40,126 nucleotides of DNA from Porticoccus sp965660005 (lineage in GTDB: Bacteria > Pseudomonadota > Gammaproteobacteria > Pseudomonadales > Porticoccaceae), in NCBI RefSeq assembly GCF_965660005.1, contig NZ_CBFHYF010000014.1, positions 1 to 40,126 of the forward strand. The letters run 5' to 3'. Of the stretch, positions 24,597 through 31,271 are shown one piece after another (the stretch's first letter is position 1; each line of letters starts with the position of its first letter). The translations under genes and the position numbers were made by a program. Below the pieces are notes generated by a model. It had not been told where the DNA came from and ran no database searches. It worked only from the letters and a program-made list of their open reading frames with translations.

Positions 24597-25331
24597 TTGA
24601 GATCAAAGACAATCGTAATCGTAGATGATGATCCTGTATTTACGCGAATCCTTTCATATCGACTAGAAAAGTATCAGTTTTGCTGTGAAAGTTATCATAC
24701 GGCAACCGATGCTTTGGTCAAGCTGGTACATCAATCGCCGCCGGATATTGTACTGCTGGATTATTCATTGGGTCCCAATGAGCAGAACGGGGTGGATCTT
24801 TGCCGTCAGATAAAATACATGATGCCAGGGGTGCCGCTGGTTATGCTGACGGGGAATAACACAACCCAGGCTATTGTCTCTTGCCTAGATGCTGGTGCCG
24901 ACCAGTATGTTCTGAAGCCCTATGTGCTTGAAGAGTTATTGGCCCGGATCCGGGCCGTTGGACGAGTGTATGAGAAAAAAGATGATATAGGGCGGGGTGG
25001 TGATTATGAGGGTTTTAAGTTGAACATATTTGAGCAGACCCTCACAACCCCAGAAGGGACAGCACGTCTGACAGAAAAGGAAATGGCCTTCGCCGAACTG
25101 ATGTTGAAGTCACTGGGTTCTCCACTCAGTCGTGAATATTTGTACAGTGTTATCTATGAGCGGGAATTTGATTCCCTAAGTCGGAACCTTGATATGCTGG
25201 CTGTGCGTTTTCGAAAAAAACTGTCTAGTATAACAAAGCATTACTCTATCAAATCGGTTCGTGGTGAAGGTTACATAATGTACTGTCGGCCGCCCAATAC
25301 AGAAAATAATAGTCTCGATTCGCATGACTGA
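24597..25331 (+). CDS. OmpR-family response regulator (REC-winged helix)
   Basis: A 244-residue DNA-binding response regulator. The receiver domain (4-120) has acidic Asp10-Asp12, phospho-Asp55 in IVLLDYSLG, Thr85 and Lys107 (VLKPY), a complete phosphorylation site. A winged-helix domain (about 135-235) follows, with RLTEKEMAFAELML, the SRNLDMLAVRFRKKL recognition helix region and SIKSVRGEGYIM. The start is TTG 24597. No kinase gene is directly paired; instead its end overlaps the HPt gene by eight bases (ATGACTGA), suggesting phosphorylation via HPt from a hybrid kinase. It is the likely reader of the two GTTACAAA direct repeats. Confidence 0.9.
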   Translation: MRSKTIVIVDDDPVFTRILSYRLEKYQFCCESYHTATDALVKLVHQSPPDIVLLDYSLGPNEQNGVDLCRQIKYMMPGVPLVMLTGNNTTQAIVSCLDAGADQYVLKPYVLEELLARIRAVGRVYEKKDDIGRGGDYEGFKLNIFEQTLTTPEGTARLTEKEMAFAELMLKSLGSPLSREYLYSVIYEREFDSLSRNLDMLAVRFRKKLSSITKHYSIKSVRGEGYIMYCRPPNTENNSLDSHD

Positions 25332-25698
25332 TATCAAGACAACGCCGTTTCACTTTGATGAAAAGTTTCTCCCCGAAAGTGTTGGGGTGGAGGATAAGGA
25401 ATTTCTTGTCGAACTTTATGCTCTTTATCTGGAGCAGGCCTCGACGGTTGTGGAAAGCATGATTGGATGTGCCGTTGAGCACGATTTTGAAGATTTGCGC
25501 CAGCTCTCTCACAAGATCAAGTCCTCTTCTCGGTCAGTAGGTGCGAAGGCACTGGGCGATTTGCTAGAAGGGATTGAGCATGCAGCGCGGGACCAAACTC
25601 ATGACGAGTTGCCAGCTTACCTTAAGGAACTACAGCAATTAGCTGAAGATACTTTCGAAAAAATCGAACAACATATAAATGTACTGAAGTCTTTCTAG
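25324..25698 (+). CDS. HPt (histidine phosphotransfer) protein
   Basis: A 124-residue, mostly helical stand-alone HPt domain. His63 in RQLSHKIKSSSRSVGA is the phosphoacceptor, with the usual following Lys and small residues (HxxKxxxxxxGA). HPt proteins shuttle phosphate between the receiver of a hybrid kinase and the receiver of an output protein, in the cytoplasm. Candidate donors here are the hybrid kinase at 22527 and, if it still works, the one around 28760; candidate acceptors are the OmpR-type regulator it overlaps and the REC-EAL protein 97 bases downstream. The overlap with the regulator gene suggests fixed stoichiometry. Confidence 0.9.
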   Translation: MTDIKTTPFHFDEKFLPESVGVEDKEFLVELYALYLEQASTVVESMIGCAVEHDFEDLRQLSHKIKSSSRSVGAKALGDLLEGIEHAARDQTHDELPAYLKELQQLAEDTFEKIEQHINVLKSF

Positions 25699-25795
25699 AA
25701 AGTTATTCTAATAGATTAAACCCACTTTAAAATCAAAAATTTCAAGATTTCATGTAATTATAAAGAAATTATTTACAGGGTGATAACTCAAGGAT

Positions 25796-27019
25796 ATGGA
25801 TAATAGTGATGTAACAAAACCGCTACGACTTCTAGTGATTGATGATGACCCCGTCGTAGCTAAGGTCGTATCTGGGATTGCAATGAGTCAAGGAATGCTT
25901 GCTGTAGCATCGAATCATAGTATAGGGATCGATTTTAAATCCATGAAGGACATTGATGCGCTGGTACTTGACCTGATGATGCCTGATATGGATGGGATAG
26001 AATTAGTCCGAAAACTTTCAGAAATTAATTTTTCTAAACCTATAATTCTATTGAGTGGGCTAGATTTAAAAATCTTAGAAATGGCAAAAAAAACAGCGAT
26101 TGGTTATGGATTTAATGATGTTCAGATAATTAAAAAACCTGTTACACAAGAAAAGCTTCTAGTTGCACTTAGTAATTTTCAGGATGATATAATTCCAACA
26201 TTATCTCAAAGGGTTACGAACTTAAATATTGATTTGTGTGATATTAAGCGGGGATTGCGAAGTGAGGAGTTCTTCCTTACCTATCAGCCGAAACTATCTT
26301 TCCATGATTTTTCTTGCTGTGGTATAGAGGTGCTGGTTCGCTGGAGTCATCCTTCCTACGGTATTATCTATCCTGATGCGTTTATTACACTTGTTGAAGG
26401 CTCTGAACTTGTAACTGAATTTACCCTTAAGGTGATTGACCTTGCGTTGAACGCTCTGCAGAAGCTGGTCAGTCAGATCAATTATTCTGGATGTATCTCT
26501 ATCAATATTCCCCCCTCTATGCTCACAGATCCGACTTTGTCGAACACCATTATCTCCATGGTATCTTCAGCGGGCCTCCCATTTGAAAAAATTCAGTTGG
26601 AAATTACGGAGCGGTCATTGTCCTCAAGTTTAGCGGTCAGTAATGACATTCTTGCCAGGTTGGCGATGCGCGGTATCAAAATATCTATTGATGATTTTGG
26701 CACTGGCAACGCTGGTCTTGATCAGCTTAGCAGTAATTACTTTCATGAGTTGAAAATTGACAAGGCATTTGTCTTGAATTTACTGGAATCGTCTGATAAT
26801 CAAGCCATTGTCCGACATATTATCGAACTTGGGCACGATTTAGGGATGCTCGTGGTGGCCGAAGGTATTGAAAACGAGGCGACTCTGACATGGTTGCAAG
26901 CACATGATTGTGATGTGGCACAAGGATATTACCTGGCAAAACCCGTCCGCTACTCGGAACTAGTCGGCTGGCTTGAAACGACTTTGCCAACACTAGTGTC
27001 TCGGATAATTGGTATATAG
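25796..27019 (+). CDS. REC-EAL response regulator, c-di-GMP phosphodiesterase
   Basis: A 407-residue protein: receiver (10-125; Asp16-Asp18, phospho-Asp59 in LVLDLMMPDMDG, Lys114) followed by an EAL domain (150-395). The catalytic set looks intact: IEVLVRW (EVL in place of EAL, a tolerated variant), NIPPSML, LEITERS, SIDDFGTG, LKIDKAFV, VVAEGIENE and the final QGYYLAKP. It should cleave c-di-GMP to pGpG when the receiver is phosphorylated. An AAGGA site precedes the ATG. The gene and its flanks are noticeably AT-rich, suggesting transfer. The last dozen or so codons overlap, antisense, a PhnD-like remnant, so the natural C-terminus may have been replaced. Confidence 0.9.
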   Translation: MDNSDVTKPLRLLVIDDDPVVAKVVSGIAMSQGMLAVASNHSIGIDFKSMKDIDALVLDLMMPDMDGIELVRKLSEINFSKPIILLSGLDLKILEMAKKTAIGYGFNDVQIIKKPVTQEKLLVALSNFQDDIIPTLSQRVTNLNIDLCDIKRGLRSEEFFLTYQPKLSFHDFSCCGIEVLVRWSHPSYGIIYPDAFITLVEGSELVTEFTLKVIDLALNALQKLVSQINYSGCISINIPPSMLTDPTLSNTIISMVSSAGLPFEKIQLEITERSLSSSLAVSNDILARLAMRGIKISIDDFGTGNAGLDQLSSNYFHELKIDKAFVLNLLESSDNQAIVRHIIELGHDLGMLVVAEGIENEATLTWLQAHDCDVAQGYYLAKPVRYSELVGWLETTLPTLVSRIIGI

Positions 27020-27300
27020 CCCTGCTCCTCCCAGGCAACCACTGCGTGCCAAGGGTTGCTGTAGATAAAATCGTACTCTCCATTGGCAATGCTCTTTTCG
27101 AAGTCGGGAATGTTCTGATTGCCCAAAAACTTGAAAGTATGGCCGGACGATGATGTGATCTCTTCAAGAATCGGTTCCCATATTGTGTGTAACTGGTGAG
27201 TTTCAAACTGTGGCACAACACCGAATGTGTACTCTTTCGCAGGCACAAAGATACTGCGAAGCACGATAAAAAAAACAAAAAGGAATCTAGAGAATTGCCC
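26990..27300 (-). pseudogene. PhnD-like periplasmic binding protein, N-terminal fragment
   Basis: The minus strand encodes a hydrophobic leader (FSRFLFVFFIVL region), then EYTFGVVPQFETHQLHTIW and EYDFIYSNPWHAVVA, then EEQGYIPIIRDTS, the clear start of a PhnD/TtrS-type substrate-binding domain (phosphate/phosphonate-binding superfamily). Such proteins are about 280 residues; only about 90 remain. Similarity stops near 26990, where the strand becomes the antisense of the REC-EAL gene. There is no good in-frame ATG; a GTG at 27264 would omit most of the leader. In many bacteria these domains are the periplasmic sensors of kinases, which would suit this region. Confidence 0.7.
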
Positions 27301-27566
27301 CCCGCTAAGCGTTGTGCGCGGGTAGTCAATGATAATCTTGCTGGCACATAAGTGCCCCCGCCTCTCTTTCTCCGTCTTTTATCAAGTTACCTGCAACGAG
27401 CTAGGATAGTCATTTTACAGCCGATTCTTATTTAAACGGATGCTGTTCAATTGCGAATGTTACAAAGTGTTACAAAAGAAGAATCAGCGAACGATTATGA
27501 TTTTTACGAATTTGGATTCTTTTTTGTTTAATGTTGTGAAAAAAAGAAGTTTTTTATTGAGACTGT
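27301..27566. other. AT-rich intergenic region before the pilin-like gene
   Basis: Apart from the second GTTACAAA repeat (annotated separately) this region holds a short perfect palindrome GGCAC-TTAT-GTGCC (about 27343-27356, minus-strand reading) and a possible -10 TATGAT (27496-27501), 19 bases after the repeat. The coding frame of the PhnD-like fragment stays open leftward up to about 27359 but without recognisable sequence. Confidence 0.4.
27459..27476 (+). promoter_or_regulatory. Second direct repeat GTTACAAA-N2-GTTACAAA
   Basis: Units at 27459-27466 and 27469-27476 are identical to each other and to the pair at 24038, with the same 10-base period and the same AAT immediately upstream. 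A TATGAT -10 candidate follows after 19 bases. It lies about 100 bases before the pilin-like gene, the same distance as the first pair from its gene. Confidence 0.55.
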
Positions 27567-27578
27567 TTGGATAAGGCA

Positions 27579-28019
27579 ATGGTTACTTTTGCGTCTGCTT
27601 CCACCGGAATGAAAAAAAAGCATAGTCTTTCATTTTCAAACATATTTATTGTCATGTCCTTAGGGCTAATCTTGACAGCTTTGACTGTTCCTTTGTTTGA
27701 AAACTATGTCACTAAACTAAGGATTTCCGCCACGCTGGCGTCCGTAGAGCCGTTAACTGAATGTTTGCGGTTATCCTATAGTGCTGGATCAGGTTATGAT
27801 GGGGACGGCTGTAATCATCTCGTTGCAAGCCCCGGGCTATTTAATGAGCTGGATGTGATTCCTTCAGAATCTATGATTCGCTTTAATGGTATGGTCAACA
27901 ATACTCGAGTGTCTGTGAAGTTTTTGCCAATTTATGCCCGCACAGGTGAAATAGCTGAATGGCATTGTGTGGGGGTCCCTACTAAGTTGTTTCCTCCGAA
28001 GTGCCAACAAGTTGAATAA
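27579..28019 (+). CDS. Type IV pilin-like protein lacking the prepilin motif
   Basis: A 146-residue protein from the ATG at 27579 (AAGG site upstream). Residues 20-60 form the hydrophobic N-terminal helix of a type IV pilin: ILTALTVPLFENYVTKLR aligns with the common AIPAYQNYVTRAR. The C-terminus EWHCVGVPTKLFPPKC (Cys130, Cys142) matches the disulfide loop of type IVa pilins (WxC...LPxxC), with another pair at Cys62 and Cys78. In that alignment the processing site reads KKKHS-LSFSN: the -1 Gly is Ser16 and the essential Glu5 is Asn21. Prepilin peptidase would probably not cut it, so it may be a membrane-anchored pilin-like protein with another job. No other pilus gene is nearby. Confidence 0.65.
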   Translation: MVTFASASTGMKKKHSLSFSNIFIVMSLGLILTALTVPLFENYVTKLRISATLASVEPLTECLRLSYSAGSGYDGDGCNHLVASPGLFNELDVIPSESMIRFNGMVNNTRVSVKFLPIYARTGEIAEWHCVGVPTKLFPPKCQQVE

Positions 28020-28105
28020 AACTCTTTGCCCTGTTGAAATCAGTTCTTGGGGCTATGCTGTTTTTTCGCCTCTTAGTGACGAGTGCTGTCATAATTTTAT
28101 CCATC

Positions 28106-28603
28106 ATGCCTCTTAATCCCCCTAGACCACCAATGTCAATCAGTGCTGAGAGTCTGCGTCTCTCAGCACTTCGTAGTTACAAAATTCTCGACACCGACAA
28201 AGACATCCGGTTTGACGACGTTACTGAGATTGCTTCCTACCTGACCGGCTGTCCCATTGCCATGATTACGTTTGTTGACGAAGTCCGTACCTGGATTAAA
28301 AGCAGTGTGGGGTTTGATGCGAAGGAAGTGCCGAGAGAAACCTCATTCTGTGCCATGGCCATCAATGGTGAGGGGCTATTTGAGATTCCCGATACGTTGC
28401 AAGATCCCCGCACTTATGAGCACTCGATGGTGCTGCAGGCACCCTTTATTCGTTATTACGCCGGTGTGCCACTGATAACGCCGGAGGGATTCAATATAGG
28501 TACCTTGTGTGTGCTCGATTACATACCCCGTCAGTTGGAGGACGGCCAGGTAACTGCCATGTACGGTCTGGCCCGAGGTGTGCTCGATCAACTTGAAATA
28601 TAG
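28106..28603 (+). CDS. GAF-domain protein (first fragment of broken kinase)
   Basis: From the ATG at 28106 this frame gives 165 residues (MPLNPPRPPMSIS and on). A GAF domain covers almost all of it: LSALRSYKILDTDKDIRFDD, CPIAMITFVDEVRTWIKSSV, ETSFCAMAI, YAGVPLITPEGFNIGTLCVL. This exact type (ERFDxIxxLAxxLxxxPIAxVxxVDxxRxW) is typical of the N-terminus of GAF-PAS kinases. The start is uncertain: an ATG at 28055 would add a hydrophobic segment (MLFFRLLVTSAVIILSIM), and none has a good ribosome site. It ends at the TAG at 28601, most likely a nonsense mutation. A free GAF domain could still bind a ligand but has no output. Confidence 0.7.
   Translation: MPLNPPRPPMSISAESLRLSALRSYKILDTDKDIRFDDVTEIASYLTGCPIAMITFVDEVRTWIKSSVGFDAKEVPRETSFCAMAINGEGLFEIPDTLQDPRTYEHSMVLQAPFIRYYAGVPLITPEGFNIGTLCVLDYIPRQLEDGQVTAMYGLARGVLDQLEI
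28142..28170 (+). repeat. Perfect 11-base-pair hairpin inside the GAF gene
   Basis: AGTGCTGAGAG (28142-28152) and CTCTCAGCACT (28160-28170) pair without mismatch around loop TCTGCGT. It lies in coding sequence close to the start codons and has no following T-run. It could affect translation of the GAF gene or be incidental. Confidence 0.5.
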
Positions 28604-28759
28604 TGTTCATTTGAGCGGTTGAGCAGGATCATAGATGGCAGTCAGGACGGCTTCTGGGAGTGGGATATGGAGAACGGACATATCCTGACCAGTGAATCTT
28701 TTGCAACTATGTTGGGGTACATGCCCGAAGAAATTCCTGCCTCACTGGCCGGTTGAGAT

Positions 28760-30757
28760 ATGTTGATTCATCCCGTTGACAAGAAAAGAGTCGAGAGTGC
28801 ATTTTATAAGGCGCTGCATCGGGGTCAGGATCAACATGTCTTCGAATACCGATTGCGGGCGAAGGATGGCGGTTGGCGTTGGATACTGGACCGCGGCAAG
28901 GTGGTCAGCCGTGATGCTGGCGGTAAACCGCTACTTGCCTCAGGTACTTACTCCGACATTGATAATCGCCGTAGAGCCGAAATTGCTCTGTGCAGGAGTC
29001 AAGCAAGATTGGCAAAATCGCTTGATGCCATAACCCGCAATCGCAATTTGCTAAATAGATTGGGCGATGTTCAGAACATTTTTATTGGTCATCCGGATAA
29101 TCGAGAGGCTTTTGACCAATTGCTGAACGTTCTGTTGGATTTTACAGGCAGTGAATACGGCTTTATCGGGGAGGTGTTGTATAAAAAGAATGGGCTTCCT
29201 TATCTTAAGACTCACGCTCAAACTAACATAAGCTGGAATGAAGCAACCCGGAAATTTTACGAAGAGAATGCTCCGAATGGATTGGAATTTACCAATCTCA
29301 AGACTCTGTTTGGGGCAGTAATAACTAGCGGAGAGTTGGTGACTGCCAATTCCCCTAGTACTGACCCACGACGTGTTGGCCTGCCACCGGGGCATCCACC
29401 TCTGAATAGGTTTCTTGGTGTTCCGATTAAACTGGGAGACCAGTTTATTGGCATGGTGGGCCTGGCAAATCGATCTGGCGGTTACGACGAGTCAGTAGTT
29501 AGTGAAATTGAGCCAATACTCGCCACTTACGGTAATCTTATATCCGCACGGCGTGAGCGGATTAGGCGGGAGTTGGCAGAAGAACGAGCTAATATCGCCA
29601 ATGCGAAAGCACGGAAGCTGGCTGAACAAGTTAATAGTACCAAGGATATTTTTCTGGCATCTACGAGCCACGAAATCCGCACACCGATGAATGGTGTCGT
29701 GGGAATGGTGGATCTAATGTGGAGCGATCCGAATTTTCCTGAATGTTATATGGATCATATCAAGACCATTCGAGATTCTTCTTTATCGCTGTTGCGAGTT
29801 ATTAATGGCATTCTTGATTTCTCAAAAATTGAGTCCGGTGAGATTACCCTAGAGTCCATTCCCTGTTCTGTGCGGGAGGTGATTGACGGTGCCTGTAGTA
29901 ATTTCTTGCCCCTGATCAATCAGAAAAGACTGATACTGAATATCCGTATCGCTGCTGATGTGCCACACATTGTATTTCTTGATCCGGTCCGGTTAAAACA
30001 GGTTCTGTTGAATTTGATCAGTAATGCTGTGAAATTCTCAATAGATCGTCCTGGCATTGTCGCGGAGGTTACTGTAAAAGTCTCTGTTTGCGACAGTGTT
30101 GATTCAACGGCCGCATTGATGTTTCTTGTCATCGACAGTGGTATTGGAATGTCTCCGGATACCATGCGTAACCTGTCAAAGCCATTTTCTCAAGCGGATC
30201 CCACCATAACCCGCCGTTTTGGTGGCACAGGGCTTGGTTTGTCGATTACAACCCGCTTGCTTACTTTAATGGCGGGGCATCTTTCCTTTGAAAGTTGTCT
30301 GGGTGAAGGCTCGCGGATTACAGCCTGTATTCCGATCGGGGAAGACACTGGTAGTGACCTTGCCAACGAAATAGATGTTCAGGGGCTGACTTGTCTCTTT
30401 GTTGAAGAGAATCTGCAGATCTTCCCACAATTGTTGGATCAACTCGAGTCGACGGGTATTAACCTGGAGGTCGTGCCAGACTTAGTCGCGGCAAAAAAGC
30501 AGGCCGTAACTGATTTGGACTGGGTGATTCTGAGGGTTGTTGATGAGACAGAGTTGGATGTGACTACTGTCATAGGTGACTTCGCCGGTTTGCCCAATCT
30601 GCGACAAGTCATTATTGCTAAAGGACTGCCGCACTATCCGCGTATCGTGGGTGTCAATGTTGTTGTCCTGGGCGGAGAAACTCTCTCGAGGCAAGTGTTA
30701 TTGCACGCTATTTCAGTTGTAGCAAATCGTTCTTCCCCCCCATCTTCATTGGGGTAA
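28760..30757 (+). CDS. Histidine kinase, half PAS-GAF-HisKA-HATPase (second fragment)
   Basis: 665 residues from the ATG at 28760, which lies six bases after the in-frame TGA. Domains: the second half of a PAS domain with PAC (1-78; FEYRLRAKDGGWRWILDRG), GAF (105-265; GLPPGHPPLNRFLGVPI), a coiled linker, HisKA with His304 in STSHEIRTPMNG, ATPase (about 390-525: LISNAVKFS, VIDSGIGMS, RRFGGTGLGLSITTRLL), then a degenerate receiver-like region (535-650) that lacks a clear phospho-Asp. The kinase core is intact, so the fragment may still autophosphorylate, but its sensor is cut, and the true receiver is out of frame downstream. Confidence 0.75.
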   Translation: MLIHPVDKKRVESAFYKALHRGQDQHVFEYRLRAKDGGWRWILDRGKVVSRDAGGKPLLASGTYSDIDNRRRAEIALCRSQARLAKSLDAITRNRNLLNRLGDVQNIFIGHPDNREAFDQLLNVLLDFTGSEYGFIGEVLYKKNGLPYLKTHAQTNISWNEATRKFYEENAPNGLEFTNLKTLFGAVITSGELVTANSPSTDPRRVGLPPGHPPLNRFLGVPIKLGDQFIGMVGLANRSGGYDESVVSEIEPILATYGNLISARRERIRRELAEERANIANAKARKLAEQVNSTKDIFLASTSHEIRTPMNGVVGMVDLMWSDPNFPECYMDHIKTIRDSSLSLLRVINGILDFSKIESGEITLESIPCSVREVIDGACSNFLPLINQKRLILNIRIAADVPHIVFLDPVRLKQVLLNLISNAVKFSIDRPGIVAEVTVKVSVCDSVDSTAALMFLVIDSGIGMSPDTMRNLSKPFSQADPTITRRFGGTGLGLSITTRLLTLMAGHLSFESCLGEGSRITACIPIGEDTGSDLANEIDVQGLTCLFVEENLQIFPQLLDQLESTGINLEVVPDLVAAKKQAVTDLDWVILRVVDETELDVTTVIGDFAGLPNLRQVIIAKGLPHYPRIVGVNVVVLGGETLSRQVLLHAISVVANRSSPPSSLG

Positions 30758-30800
30758 TGATTTTACCGCTATTAGGGGTGAGATACTTCCGCTTGTTGAG

Positions 30801-31193
30801 GCAGGCGCCGGATCGGTACTGGTTGCAGAGGATGATCTCGTCAATCAGCAGGTAATTACTCGTCAACTACAGTTACTTGGTTTTTCGCCTGAAATCGCTG
30901 TAGATGGTGCGGATGCATTGGCGAAGTGGCGGGCTGGCAATTATGAACTACTTTTGGTTGATTTACACATGCCGGTAAAGGATGGCTACAGTCTTGTCAG
31001 GGCAATAAGGGAAGAGGAGTCAGAAAGTCGACGCCTGCCTATTTTGGCTTTTACAGCCAATGCCCTCAAGGGAGAAAAGGAAAAAGCTCTGCGGTTTGGT
31101 ATGGACGATTATCTCACCAAGCCAATTCAGATAGTTGAACTTAGGGCGGCACTACAGAAATGGCTGTTGTCCCACAGGAACCATATATCATAA
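30801..31193 (+). CDS. Receiver domain (third fragment, frameshifted)
   Basis: This frame, +1 to the kinase, encodes a complete receiver: SVLVAEDDLVNQQV (acidic pair), phospho-Asp in LLLVDLHMPVKDGY, ILAFTANA with the conserved Thr, and DDYLTKPI with the Lys; it ends QKWLLSHRNHIS. There is no good start codon: the first TTG (30918) would remove the N-terminal third. The coordinates given cover the homologous region rather than a known start. It therefore looks like the detached C-terminal domain of the kinase upstream, the usual order in hybrid kinases, and is probably not made as a functional protein unless ribosomes shift at the C-run. Confidence 0.65.
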   Translation, partial: AGAGSVLVAEDDLVNQQVITRQLQLLGFSPEIAVDGADALAKWRAGNYELLLVDLHMPVKDGYSLVRAIREEESESRRLPILAFTANALKGEKEKALRFGMDDYLTKPIQIVELRAALQKWLLSHRNHIS

Positions 31194-31234
31194 GGAAAGT
31201 CGGGGTAATTGGCGGCGGCGGGTCTCGGTATCTG

Positions 31235-31243
31235 TGGTAAAAT
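31235..31243 (+). promoter_or_regulatory. Extended -10 promoter of nadA
   Basis: TGG-TAAAAT fits an extended -10 (TGnTAnnnT), 29 bases before the nadA ATG. No good -35 is seen at the right spacing, as is common for extended -10 promoters. Confidence 0.5.
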
Positions 31244-31271
31244 TCGTGTCCGGCATTTATTCAGATTTATT

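Larger units (their letters stand above)
28106..31193 (+). pseudogene. Broken hybrid kinase GAF-PAS-GAF-HisKA-HATPase-REC
   Basis: One ancestral gene can be read here with three lesions. (1) TAG at 28601 ends the GAF part; the same frame continues straight into a PAS domain (FERLSRIIDGSQDGFWEWD). (2) TGA at 28754 stands where PAS proteins have Trp (LAG-stop-DMLIHPVD; TGG to TGA). (3) After the kinase, the frame ends at 30757, and a +1 change inside seven C at 30735-30741 restores the frame of a complete C-terminal receiver. Intact it would be a kinase of about 1030 residues. The pieces are listed separately since they could still be translated. Sequencing error could explain the C-run but hardly both stops. 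Confidence 0.75.

Noticed and set aside
28176..28183. Third GTTACAAA unit
   Set aside because: A single copy within coding sequence, without the partner unit at 10-base spacing.
28601..28756. Stop-codon recoding (TAG/TGA read as amino acids)
   Set aside because: Other genes in the window end with TAG and TGA, and Trp is encoded by TGG; two isolated nonsense mutations are the simpler explanation.
22379..31271. Second copy of the tRNA-Lys 3' end as an attachment site
   Set aside because: No repeat of the T-arm/acceptor sequence was seen anywhere between the tRNA and nadA.
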